From: a virus
Length of the DNA: 64,000 bases
Strand: one strand, 5' to 3'
IMG/VR virus record: IMGVR_UViG_3300007541_000020
Location: 1 to 64,000 of that record
The stretch's first letter is position 1; every line of letters begins with the position of its first letter. Both the position numbers and the translations under genes were made by a program. Of the stretch, positions 18,145 through 25,927 are shown in pieces. Under the pieces are notes generated by a model. The model worked only from the letters and a program-made list of their open reading frames with translations. It was not told the origin of the DNA and ran no database searches.

Positions 18145-19224
18145 ATGAATATTACACTTAAAAGAACCGAAGAGCAGGTGGAGTTAGTTAAAGCTATGGC
18201 TTCCCGCGACCGCGATGTCGCTTATGAAGCACAACAAGCACTGGCCGCATTTATCGGACCAGTACTTGCTGAAGTTATTGACCAAGCTCCAACAATTAGT
18301 AATCTTTTCACCTCGTTCTCTTTTGCTGCAGACGACAATCCAAGCATTCCTTTGGATTTGTACTATGACGTAACTGATGACGAGTACATCAAAGTTTACA
18401 CAACTAATCGTCCTGGCGGATTACCCTCCAGTCATGTAACTCCAACACATAGCGAAATGAAACTCGCCACTTACCGTTTGGAAAGTGCTGTTGATTTTGA
18501 CAAACGTTATGCTTCTCGTTCCAGACTTGATGTGGTTAGCAAGACCATGACTCGTTTGGCTCAAGAAATTCTTCTTCAACAAGAAAGTGCTTCTGCAGGC
18601 TTGTTGTTTGGAACACTTGCAGACGCTGGTAGCACACACTTCTTAGATAGCGCAAGTGCTGGAAGTCTTACTCTTGACGATTTCAATAATCTTTTAACTC
18701 AAGCAAAACGAAACAATCCTGCATGGACAGGTGGCACACCCGAGCGTTCTCGTGGCATCACTGATCTGATTGTATCTCCAGAGGTTATTCAAAGCCTTCG
18801 TGAGCTTGCTTACAATCCCATCAATACCAAGGGAGCTGCTAATATAGATGGCGCTGCTGAATCAGGAGTGATTGCAGCAAATGATTCATTGCGTCAAGCA
18901 TTGTTCTCTCAAGCTGGCATGCCTGAGTTTTATGGTGTTTCCCTTATGGAAATCTATGAACTTGGCAAAGGTCAAAAATACACCAATGTTGCTAAAAAGC
19001 TTATTGGTAGTGACTTTACTCGGGACGATATTGTAGTGGGTCTTGACCGCTCTCGCGAATCTATGCTTCGTGCTGTCGCAGTTGATGCTGAGTCTGGAAC
19101 AAGCCTTACTGTTTCTGCTGACGATCAATATGTAACACGTTCAAAGAAGATCGGTTACTATTGTGAGCTCGAAGAAGGTCGTACAATTATTAGTGATCGC
19201 GGATTGCTCGCTATGCAAGTATAA
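18145..19224 (+). CDS. Major capsid protein (HK97-fold type)
   Basis: A 359-residue protein with the size and layout of an HK97-fold major capsid protein that builds the icosahedral shell. It has a helical N-arm (residues about 1-45), then beta/loop sequence with SFAADDNPSIPLDLYYDV, a long helix around RLAQEILLQQESASAG, and a late segment DDIVVGLDRSRESMLRAV. It lies after portal, protease/scaffold and the decoration protein and before the strongest terminator in the window. Nearly all arginine codons are CGT/CGC, whereas the tail genes use AGA/AGG, which is expected for the most abundant virion protein. There is no N-terminal pro-domain because the scaffold is encoded with the protease. The upstream AAAAAAGG is only a weak ribosome site. 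Confidence 0.8.
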   Translation: MNITLKRTEEQVELVKAMASRDRDVAYEAQQALAAFIGPVLAEVIDQAPTISNLFTSFSFAADDNPSIPLDLYYDVTDDEYIKVYTTNRPGGLPSSHVTPTHSEMKLATYRLESAVDFDKRYASRSRLDVVSKTMTRLAQEILLQQESASAGLLFGTLADAGSTHFLDSASAGSLTLDDFNNLLTQAKRNNPAWTGGTPERSRGITDLIVSPEVIQSLRELAYNPINTKGAANIDGAAESGVIAANDSLRQALFSQAGMPEFYGVSLMEIYELGKGQKYTNVAKKLIGSDFTRDDIVVGLDRSRESMLRAVAVDAESGTSLTVSADDQYVTRSKKIGYYCELEEGRTIISDRGLLAMQV

Positions 19225-19251
19225 TTTATATTTTAAATTATATTTCTTTTC

Positions 19252-19279
19252 AAAAAATCCACCTTCGGGTGGATTTTTT
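19252..19279 (+). terminator. Rho-independent terminator after the capsid gene
   Basis: A perfect 12-bp stem, AAAAAATCCACC (19252-19263) with GGTGGATTTTTT (19268-19279), closed by a UUCG tetraloop and ending in a T run. It lies 28 bases after the capsid stop. The flanking A and T runs make it potentially bidirectional, but no opposing gene ends here. Confidence 0.93.
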
Positions 19280-19301
19280 GTTTCTACAATTTACTATAAA
19301 A

Positions 19302-19316
19302 GTGTATATAAAAATA
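19302..19316 (+). promoter_or_regulatory. Candidate late promoter before the connector genes
   Basis: GTGTATATAAAAATA matches the element before portal and protease. Here the ATG is 28 bases from the first G, leaving room for an AGGAG ribosome site at 19317-19321. The position just after a strong terminator supports restart of transcription. Confidence 0.5.
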
Positions 19317-19329
19317 AGGAGTAAATAAT

Positions 19330-19716
19330 ATGGCCAAGAAAAAAACAAAACAAATGAAATTGGAGGAACTAAATTTTATGGACGGAAAAAATCATGATGA
19401 AGATAATCATCAACTTGCTAAAGATATAGAAGACTTGTTAATGCCAGACACAAATCCATTTGGAACAAACTCAATGGAAGACTTGGAAAGTATGCTAGAA
19501 GGCATGAATTTAAGACAAGTACAAGAAGTCGCTGTAAAAGCTAGTGTATTCCCATCTGGGAATAAAACTTCTTTAAAAAACAAAATCAAAAAAGAGTTTA
19601 AAATGAAATATCTAACCAAAGATGGAGGTAGGCGTAATTATGCAACTTCTGAAGGTCCAGTGGTGAAAGATAAAGATTTGGCTAAAGAGATTTCTAATAT
19701 ACTTAATGGGCGATGA
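19330..19716 (+). CDS. Small head-associated protein with SAP-like motif
   Basis: A 128-residue, highly charged protein of unknown function. Residues about 58-90 (MNLRQVQEVAVKASVFPSGNK and the following basic helix) resemble a SAP or Rho-N helix-extension-helix, a small nucleic-acid-binding module in which the first helix leads to a GNK turn. The N terminus is Lys-rich (KKKTKQMK). It has its own promoter-like element and an AGGAG site nine bases from the ATG, and its stop overlaps the next start by four bases (ATGA). DNA binding at the portal or packaging vertex is conceivable but is inference from a weak motif. Confidence 0.6.
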   Translation: MAKKKTKQMKLEELNFMDGKNHDEDNHQLAKDIEDLLMPDTNPFGTNSMEDLESMLEGMNLRQVQEVAVKASVFPSGNKTSLKNKIKKEFKMKYLTKDGGRRNYATSEGPVVKDKDLAKEISNILNGR

Positions 19717-20306
19717 CCTATCAATTCGATTCCTCTATAAATGAATATGGGAATCTGGCTTCTGGAATATTTTTATACGATTTTGATGAAGAATACTCAG
19801 TAATTAGGCCAGAGTATATATCTGGCTGGCTTGATAACAATATTGGCGAATTAAATGTATTAATTCACAAATGCTACGAAGGTGGTAGTCCTGGATTAGG
19901 CAACGAAGAGCAAGCGATTTACAGGCAATTATTTTTAAAATCTTTTTATGGCAAACTAGCTAGAAAAACATTAATGGGTGTTTCTGTTACTGAAACTATT
20001 CCAGTAGAAGGCAGTACATACAATCCAACAATGTCAGATTGGATAGAGCTAAGAGAAGGTGATAGCTACATAAAAAGACAAGTAACTACAGCAAGCCCTT
20101 CCACAAAGGTTTCTGCGTCTAAACAATATTCATCATATGCACAAGAGGCAGAACTAACTTTGAAAGATTTAATATTCAAATATAATAATAATATTGCATT
20201 TCCAAGACAAGTTGTTCCTGGTTTCAGTTATGCAGAAGCTAGCGAAAAAAAACAAGATGTGGGATATCCTGGAGTGGGATATCCTGGAGTTGGGTATCCT
20301 TCTTAA
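19713..20306 (+). CDS. Putative head-tail connector protein
   Basis: A 197-residue protein placed where siphoviruses encode the adaptor (gp6-like) that links portal to tail. The first 110 residues look mostly helical (SGWLDNNIGELNVLIHKC, then FLKSFYGKLARKTLMG), compatible with a connector subunit, but no signature motif is visible. The extreme C terminus is a short GYPGV repeat encoded by a 15-base tandem repeat. It is translationally coupled to the upstream SAP-like gene and converges tail-to-tail with the minus-strand island, overlapping it by four bases. Confidence 0.5.
   Translation: MTYQFDSSINEYGNLASGIFLYDFDEEYSVIRPEYISGWLDNNIGELNVLIHKCYEGGSPGLGNEEQAIYRQLFLKSFYGKLARKTLMGVSVTETIPVEGSTYNPTMSDWIELREGDSYIKRQVTTASPSTKVSASKQYSSYAQEAELTLKDLIFKYNNNIAFPRQVVPGFSYAEASEKKQDVGYPGVGYPGVGYPS
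20259..20303 (+). repeat. 15-bp tandem repeat coding for GYPGV
   Basis: Two identical 15-base units (20259-20273, 20274-20288) and a third diverged unit (20289-20303) encode three repeats of the VGYPG type at the very end of the connector protein. In-frame units of this sort can expand or contract by slippage without disrupting the frame. Confidence 0.9.
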
Positions 20307-21304
20307 AGCCCTTGCATTTTTATTAAATCATCCATAGTTAAAGATCCACCTTTTTTTGCTGCAGCTTGATGCAGGGAAGGTTTCTTAATAGAAAGTTCTT
20401 CACTAGAAATGCCTAGGTCATTATAATCAGATTCACTTGCCCCAAAAACAGTTGATGCCCCTTCTTTTTGTAAGTTTTCTTTAGCTTTTTCTCTTGATTT
20501 AGATTCAGAACTATATGCTAGCAATTTTTCAGGATCTTTTCTAACATCTTCTGGTATATCTGGATGTTGGTCTATAATATTTTTAAAAACTTTTTGATAG
20601 AGACATAAAATCAATTGATTGCTGGTTAGATCAATTAATGGTTTTCCGAATACATCTTTAGGGTTATCGCTTACATACATATAAGGAATAAAAAAATCTT
20701 GAAGTATAATTGATTGTATATTCTTTTCAGAAAAAATATACACAAAAGAATTATTTATTTTGGTAAGATCTGAAATTGCGCTTCTAGGGAGATCTTCAAA
20801 TTCATCTTTTCTGAAAAATTTATGCGTCAATAAAGGATCTTTGTAGAGTATATTATATATAAATCTTTCTCCAGCAACTTTATTAGAATAAATTTCTGAT
20901 GTTTCACCTATTAAGGCTTCGAGTATATCCTTTTTTTTATTTAAAAAATTTAATTCTTCATCAATTAAATTCTGTATCTTTTCTTTTTCTGATTTGATTA
21001 TTAACTCATTCTTTGTTTTACTTAAAGAATTTATATAATTTTCTTGACTTAATATAAAAGCATCATCTTTTTCAAGCCATTCTCCAGATTCAATTAAGGT
21101 TTTTTTTCTAGATTCTCGCGAGGGAATCCCTCGTTTTTGAGCATCAATATTTAGTTTATTTACGGTCTCTTCAAAATATAAAAGGTCTCCGTCTTTTACA
21201 TGTTTTATGAAAACATCTTTTTTTTTATAATTTACTATTGTATAACCTTGACATACGTCCCTGAAAATTTTCTTAAAGAAATTTTTGTCAGAATCATCAT
21301 ACAT
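20303..21304 (-). CDS. Hypothetical protein, possible tail assembly chaperone partner
   Basis: A 333-residue acidic, largely helical protein without recognised enzyme motifs. A middle section (about residues 90-140) is a likely coiled coil rich in Lys/Glu. The C-terminal third contains PDIPEDVRKDPEKLLAYS, then a low-complexity stretch, and ends in a short helix (MDDLIKMQGL). It is the last of three minus-strand genes; its ATG overlaps the preceding stop by eight bases, so the two are translationally coupled. The tail module lacks the usual G/GT chaperone genes between tube and tape measure, so this pair may replace them. That role is inferred from context alone. Confidence 0.5.
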   Translation of the reverse strand: MYDDSDKNFFKKIFRDVCQGYTIVNYKKKDVFIKHVKDGDLLYFEETVNKLNIDAQKRGIPSRESRKKTLIESGEWLEKDDAFILSQENYINSLSKTKNELIIKSEKEKIQNLIDEELNFLNKKKDILEALIGETSEIYSNKVAGERFIYNILYKDPLLTHKFFRKDEFEDLPRSAISDLTKINNSFVYIFSEKNIQSIILQDFFIPYMYVSDNPKDVFGKPLIDLTSNQLILCLYQKVFKNIIDQHPDIPEDVRKDPEKLLAYSSESKSREKAKENLQKEGASTVFGASESDYNDLGISSEELSIKKPSLHQAAAKKGGSLTMDDLIKMQGL

Positions 21305-22058
21305 TTCCAGAATCTATATCTTCGCTAATCTTATCAAAATCTTCTCTGGAGACATTGGTACTGAAGTACCAAAAACTTATAAGCGTTGCTATTTTATCTT
21401 TTACGAGATCGAATATTTCGTGACCGTTTTCGTCTAAATCATAATATTGATCGATTTTATCAACAGATTCAACTTCGTCAAAAAAAGGAATGATTTCATC
21501 TTGTTCTGATTCTTGATAAAAAGAAAGATGGACAAGATACCAAATTAGAACCTTGTTTTGTGCCTTTGTGTCTGCTGTATGATTAAAAAGAGATGAATAA
21601 CTGGTTTCCATATCCACTATATCTCTCCTTAGGCTTGCCATCTCTCCAAGAAGGTTTTCAAGTTTTTTTTCATCTTGTTTGTTTTTTTTGGGCTGAGATG
21701 AGAGTCTGGAGTACTTATTTTGAATAGAGCCTAGTTCTGCGTAAGATTTAGTTAGGAGTTTTGCATCATCTTCGGACAGTAATCCTCCTGAGTCGCTGTA
21801 TTTTTTTGCTAACATAGCTTTTGTTAAAATGCCTCTTTTGATACACTTGCTCATTTCTATACTATATTCAATGTCAGCTTCTTCAAGATCTCTTCGACTG
21901 GGATCTTTTATGATTATCTTATAAGGAACTGGAGTTTTCACTACCTCTGTGACAGTGTATTCTTCCACTTTTCCAGTCTTTGGATTCTTTTTCTTTTTGA
22001 CAATATCCTGTTCTATTTCTTTATCGATATCAACACTAAAACTATATAATTCTTTCAT
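21297..22058 (-). CDS. Hypothetical protein, possible tail assembly chaperone
   Basis: A 253-residue acidic protein. After a Lys-rich N-terminal hairpin (IVKKKKNPKTGKVEEY) comes PSRRDLEEADIEYSIEMSK with GILTKAMLAKKYSDSGG, a segment style I associate with conserved proteins of uncertain function in large tailed phages. Residues about 95-150 are predicted coiled coil, and the C terminus is strongly acidic. It lies in the minus-strand island between head connector and tail completion genes and is coupled to the next gene by an 8-base overlap. A chaperone that coats the tape measure protein would fit the size, acidity and location, but no motif proves it. Confidence 0.5.
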   Translation of the reverse strand: MKELYSFSVDIDKEIEQDIVKKKKNPKTGKVEEYTVTEVVKTPVPYKIIIKDPSRRDLEEADIEYSIEMSKCIKRGILTKAMLAKKYSDSGGLLSEDDAKLLTKSYAELGSIQNKYSRLSSQPKKNKQDEKKLENLLGEMASLRRDIVDMETSYSSLFNHTADTKAQNKVLIWYLVHLSFYQESEQDEIIPFFDEVESVDKIDQYYDLDENGHEIFDLVKDKIATLISFWYFSTNVSREDFDKISEDIDSGNV

Positions 22059-22082
22059 TGCTTATTATAATAATATTTATTT

Positions 22083-22379
22083 TTATTTTTTAAAATCAAA
22101 AGTCACTGTGAATTTTTCTAAATCTTGATTTTGATTTCTCATGGAATCATTTCCTTTGTCCAAAACGGTTTTTCTTAAAAATTTCATTTTAGATTCGTCT
22201 AGATAATCTGCCTGATCTATAAAAGTTGAATATTTTTCAGGTAGATTTTTTTTTAATTTATCAAAATGAATATCATGATCATTTTTTAAATTTTCCAGAA
22301 TATTAAGAAAAGATTTAAATAAATCTTTCATATGCCTTTCATACCTTTCTTGGAGGAAAAATTTGTGAAAATCACTCAT
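22083..22379 (-). CDS. Small hypothetical protein, first of the minus-strand island
   Basis: A 98-residue charged helical protein with no recognised family. It begins MSDFHKFFLQERYERHMK and ends in a short beta-prone FTVTFDFKK. A well-formed TTGAAA-16-TATAAT promoter on the minus strand lies immediately upstream, with only eight bases from the -10 box to the ATG. The next gene starts 24 bases downstream, so it heads a three-gene operon. Confidence 0.55.
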   Translation of the reverse strand: MSDFHKFFLQERYERHMKDLFKSFLNILENLKNDHDIHFDKLKKNLPEKYSTFIDQADYLDESKMKFLRKTVLDKGNDSMRNQNQDLEKFTVTFDFKK

Positions 22380-22387
22380 GGTTTCTT

Positions 22388-22415
22388 ATTATAAGTATAA
22401 AAGTTATTTTTTCAA
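22388..22415 (-). promoter_or_regulatory. Sigma70-like promoter for the minus-strand island
   Basis: On the minus strand TTGAAA (22415-22410) and TATAAT (22393-22388) are separated by 16 bases. The ATG at 22379 is eight bases beyond the -10 box, so the message would have almost no leader. The 58-bp gap also holds the plus-strand GTGTATA element, making a compact divergent promoter pair. Confidence 0.6.
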
Positions 22416-22423
22416 AATATAAA

Positions 22424-22437
22424 GTGTATATATTTAT
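22424..22437 (+). promoter_or_regulatory. Candidate late promoter, GTGTATATATTTAT
   Basis: GTGTATATATTTAT abuts the ATG at 22438 with the same 14-base spacing as the portal copy. It faces away from the minus-strand promoter in the same short gap and would start the tail-gene transcript. Confidence 0.5.
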
Positions 22438-23091
22438 ATGGGATTATTACCTGCAGATGTTCAAAAACAAATAAATTCTCAATTAGATAGGGAGCTGGGC
22501 AACCGAATAAGGAAAGATATAAAAGCCCAATTTGAAATTATTAAAATAAAAATGATCAGTGATTTTAATAACCATCCAGTAACCAGAGAAATTGATGCGG
22601 GTCCAGATTCATCCAATATTAGCGAAACATTAAATGGGTACGGGAATTTATTTAGCTTTATTGGTTTTGCTGAGGGTCAAGATCCACTGATTGAAGTAAG
22701 AAGAGAATTGAACCAAGTTTTAATAAGGAATATTTCATATAAAAATGGCAAGTGGGATTTTATTATTCAAAATGAGCCTACTAGGGAAAAACTATTTTCA
22801 TTAACACCAATTCCATGGGCTCCAGGCAGGAGTTGGATGGATGGGATAGAAACTGGGCTATCAGGACTAGGGCTTTATTTGTATGATCCAGAAAAAGATT
22901 TTGGAGAAGAATCTAATTCTGGAACGGCGATACAATTAAAAGCCAAGAAAAAATCAAAGAAAGCATTTGGTGGGAGCTCTACAGGTGGAGCAATAAAACA
23001 ACAAAGATCAAGATATAAAAGAACATCTTATATGTCGACCATATTAAAACAATTTAGGTACTCTATATCAAAATTAAGAGATATAAAATAA
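22438..23091 (+). CDS. Putative neck or tail-completion protein
   Basis: A 217-residue basic protein that opens the tail module. It starts with a helical segment (LPADVQKQINSQLDREL) and contains a central beta-rich part with GRSWMDGIETGLSGLGLYLY. The C-terminal 60 residues are strongly basic (LKAKKKSKK, KQQRSRYKR). Size and position, after the connector and before the tube gene, match HK97 gp10-type stoppers or tail-completion factors, but I cannot point to a diagnostic motif. It is separated from the next gene by a single base. Confidence 0.45.
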   Translation: MGLLPADVQKQINSQLDRELGNRIRKDIKAQFEIIKIKMISDFNNHPVTREIDAGPDSSNISETLNGYGNLFSFIGFAEGQDPLIEVRRELNQVLIRNISYKNGKWDFIIQNEPTREKLFSLTPIPWAPGRSWMDGIETGLSGLGLYLYDPEKDFGEESNSGTAIQLKAKKKSKKAFGGSSTGGAIKQQRSRYKRTSYMSTILKQFRYSISKLRDIK

Positions 23092-23092
23092 A

Positions 23093-23962
23093 ATGAAAAG
23101 TAATTTTGGGCATAATGCTACTACAAGTTTTACCTTATGGCTAGAGTATTTCTTGCTCTCGAAAGGAGAAGCTTACAGTAATTTTGAAAGCAATTTATAT
23201 TTTATAGAAGATCCTAGACTTCCAGAAGGGTTTTTTAGATACAGTAGCCCCTATAAACAATGGGCTTATGAAACTATAAATGAAGAAATAAACATTCCTC
23301 AATATATAATAAAAGACTCTGAGATACAGATTAATAGACAAAACAAAAATTTTGGTTATTTTGTTGATTTTCAGAATGGGGGCATAGTGGTTACTGGGGA
23401 AAAAGCGAGGGCTAATTTGGATTTGAAGGCTGAATATTCAGCTAAAGAGTTTAATATTTATAACACAAATGAAACGGAAGAAAATTTAATAATAGAAAAT
23501 AAATTTGAACAAAATAGTAGATTTGCTATTAGTGAATCACCGATACCTCCATATGACATAGTAACTCCAGCAATATTTATAAATACAGAATATATTCGCA
23601 ATGAACCCCTTTTCTTTGGAGGAGAAGATAAAACAACTATTTTCTTTAAGACAGTGGTATTTGCAGAAAACTTATACCAGTTGGATGGTGTACTGTCTCT
23701 ACTTGCAGATTCTAGACATGTGGGATTTTATAACTGTGATTTTGGAGATCATCCAATAAATGAATATGGAGATCTCAAAGACTTAGACGGATATAAGTAT
23801 ACAGATTTTCATGAAAGCAAGCTTAATGAACCAACTTTTTATATAGATAGAGTTTCAACATCAAAAATAGCAGAAAATGCAAGTAAATTTATATCTCCAT
23901 CATTATTTGTGGGATTTATTGATTTTGAGGTGGCGACAAGCAGATTCCCTAGATCAATTTAA
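23093..23962 (+). CDS. Hypothetical tail protein upstream of the tube gene
   Basis: A 289-residue protein rich in aromatic and acidic residues, mostly beta-prone (NFGYFVDFQNGGIVVTGEKA; ESPIPPYDIVTPAIFIN). It sits where siphoviruses encode a tail terminator, directly before the tube protein, and shares a transcript with the preceding gene. It is longer than typical terminators (about 130-150 residues) and no family signature is visible, so the role remains open. Confidence 0.5.
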   Translation: MKSNFGHNATTSFTLWLEYFLLSKGEAYSNFESNLYFIEDPRLPEGFFRYSSPYKQWAYETINEEINIPQYIIKDSEIQINRQNKNFGYFVDFQNGGIVVTGEKARANLDLKAEYSAKEFNIYNTNETEENLIIENKFEQNSRFAISESPIPPYDIVTPAIFINTEYIRNEPLFFGGEDKTTIFFKTVVFAENLYQLDGVLSLLADSRHVGFYNCDFGDHPINEYGDLKDLDGYKYTDFHESKLNEPTFYIDRVSTSKIAENASKFISPSLFVGFIDFEVATSRFPRSI

Positions 23963-24058
23963 AAATTTAAAAATTAATAAAAAATTTCACATTAAAACAC
24001 ATTTTCTGTAATTATCAGTAACATAATCTTTATTTTCAAATCCAACAAGTAAAAAATC

Positions 24059-25837
24059 ATGGCTAGAAACAGAGTAATTTATCAAAGCGAAGCTTTATTC
24101 GTAAGTCCAGTATCGACTGGCGCAAATTTTCAATGTACTGCTCTATTATCAGGGATGGGACCAACAGGCGACAGCAAAGTTGCAAGCCAAAACGCTCCTT
24201 CTGGTTTATTTAAGGGAGCTTTCCATACGGGAAATCCAATTGGGTATTTAGGTTTTACCAATCCAATTGGATTGGGTCAAGATCCATTCGTACTTAAAAG
24301 CATGGATACTCCTGCAGAGAGGTTTCTTCACGAAGATATTATTAATTTGTCAGGAGTAGCCGTTACCGCAGCATCTGGAGAATTTGAAGTTTTCACGGGT
24401 CAACGTTTTGACACCCCTTCTTTTGCTATTGACTATACCAAGATAAATGAAAATCCAATAACAGTTTCTGCATTACAGCAAAATGGCCCAGGAGGAATTT
24501 CTTTATATACAGATGCAGCTGCATGGAATGCGGGATTAGAGAAATATTACGAAGTGGATCCTGCTACAAATTTACCTTTTATCGCGGATAAAAACACAGT
24601 ACCAGTTGGGCTTTTATTGCAGCCATTTTATGGAGATTATGAAAATTTAGTTCAGCAAATTCATAGAGTTCAAAGCGCAAACTATAGCTTTACAATTAAT
24701 CGTACAGATGTTAATGTATTTGGTCAGCTGGCTAGAATTGATAGCATCTCTCTTGAGCCACCCACAGTTAATCTTGATTTCACATATTATCCAACAGATG
24801 GGTTCAATGAAAGAAATTTAGGTTTATATGTGCAATCCCCTAGCGACAATGTAGGGTTAATGGGCGGCACTGACGTTGTCAATGCAGCAAAAGATTTAAT
24901 GAAAACCGACAAAGCTGGTCAGAATTATTATATTTTAACCACTCCTGAAAATTCAGATGCATTTAATACAGCTTCTGCTAATGGAGATAGAAGTGTAATC
25001 GGTCTGGGTAATGGATATTTAACAGACTATACTTTTGAAGCTTCTGTGGGATCTATTCCTAGTGTATCTGCAACTGTAGAGCTTTATAATGCAAAATCAG
25101 ATAATGGTACCATTAACATAAACACTCCAGCTGTAAATCTTACCGACGGTACACCAGTTGAGAATACTAAATTTACTATCGCTCATCCTGAATCAGATCG
25201 AGGAGATAATCGTGGAATGGTTCCTTCAACAGGAAGTTTCCCAGAATCTCAAATTACTGCACTTCGACCAGGAGATATTAAACTTGAAATACCTAATGAG
25301 CTTGGGATGTTTTCAACAATTGAGGGTGAGGACGGATTTAATATTCAAAGCTTTAGTATTTCTTTGCCTCTTAGTCGTACACCTATCGAAAGAATCGGAT
25401 CAAGGTATGCATTCTCAAGAGCTGTAGATGTGCCAGTAACCGTATCAATGAGCGTTAATGCATTAATCGGAGAGCTTGGTACAGGGAATCTTGCAAAACT
25501 TATAGATGATTGTAATGAATACAATGTAAGGGTAAAAATTAAAGCTCAAGCTTTATGTGGAACCCCATATACCAGTGAAAATCGTACAGATGCTATGATA
25601 TTCGATTTTAAGGGAGCAAGGCTTGATAGCGAATCCATTTCATCAGACATCGGAAGCAACAAAAGCGTTGATCTTTCTTGGAGTGCTCAATTAGGAGGAC
25701 TTGAAGATTTGGATCATGGTGTATTTATATCTGGGTTAAATAATACTAGAATTCCAGAACCATCACCAATTCCTGGCAGACAGAACTTGAAAGAGTACAT
25801 ATCTAGGCCAGACGATGCAATTCTTGGAGACGAGTAA
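24059..25837 (+). CDS. Major tail tube protein with duplicated tube-like domain
   Basis: A 592-residue protein upstream of the tape measure gene, the standard place of the major tail protein that stacks into the tube. Two tube-like halves can be seen: one around residues 205-345 (YSFTINRTDVNVFGQLARID through LTDYTFEASVGSIPSVSATV), another around 400-575 (FNIQSFSISLPLSRTPIERI through VDLSWSAQLGG), each with a strand of the type 'S-x-S-x-x-x-R-x-x' leading to an exposed loop with a Gly-rich end. Typical single-domain tube proteins have about 150-250 residues, so this is roughly double or triple. Codon use is intermediate, with some CGT arginines. A terminator follows, isolating high-level tube expression from the tape measure. 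Confidence 0.68.
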   Translation: MARNRVIYQSEALFVSPVSTGANFQCTALLSGMGPTGDSKVASQNAPSGLFKGAFHTGNPIGYLGFTNPIGLGQDPFVLKSMDTPAERFLHEDIINLSGVAVTAASGEFEVFTGQRFDTPSFAIDYTKINENPITVSALQQNGPGGISLYTDAAAWNAGLEKYYEVDPATNLPFIADKNTVPVGLLLQPFYGDYENLVQQIHRVQSANYSFTINRTDVNVFGQLARIDSISLEPPTVNLDFTYYPTDGFNERNLGLYVQSPSDNVGLMGGTDVVNAAKDLMKTDKAGQNYYILTTPENSDAFNTASANGDRSVIGLGNGYLTDYTFEASVGSIPSVSATVELYNAKSDNGTININTPAVNLTDGTPVENTKFTIAHPESDRGDNRGMVPSTGSFPESQITALRPGDIKLEIPNELGMFSTIEGEDGFNIQSFSISLPLSRTPIERIGSRYAFSRAVDVPVTVSMSVNALIGELGTGNLAKLIDDCNEYNVRVKIKAQALCGTPYTSENRTDAMIFDFKGARLDSESISSDIGSNKSVDLSWSAQLGGLEDLDHGVFISGLNNTRIPEPSPIPGRQNLKEYISRPDDAILGDE

Positions 25838-25865
25838 TAAAAATTACAAAATATAACTAAACTTT

Positions 25866-25891
25866 AAACCCCCATTTTTTGGGGGTTTTTT
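25866..25891 (+). terminator. Rho-independent terminator after the tube gene
   Basis: Stem AAACCCCC (25866-25873) with GGGGGTTT (25881-25888), loop ATTTTTT, followed by a T run. It lies 28 bases beyond the tube stop, the same arrangement as the terminator behind the capsid gene. It would limit read-through into the tape measure gene. Confidence 0.9.
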
Positions 25892-25899
25892 GTTTTTAA

Positions 25900-25912
25900 G
25901 TGTAATTCTTAT
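25900..25912 (+). promoter_or_regulatory. Weaker candidate late promoter before tape measure
   Basis: GTGTAATTCTTAT keeps the GTGTA core but lacks the perfect TATA run. As at 19302, it follows a terminator and lies 28 bases from the ATG, with an AAGG-type ribosome site in between. Confidence 0.35.
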
Positions 25913-25927
25913 TTAAGGAATAAGGTA

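Noticed and set aside
21290-21310. Programmed frameshift joining the 253- and 333-residue proteins
   Set aside because: The overlap is a plain 8-base start/stop overlap; the slippery-looking AAAAATTTC run is downstream of the stop, not before it.
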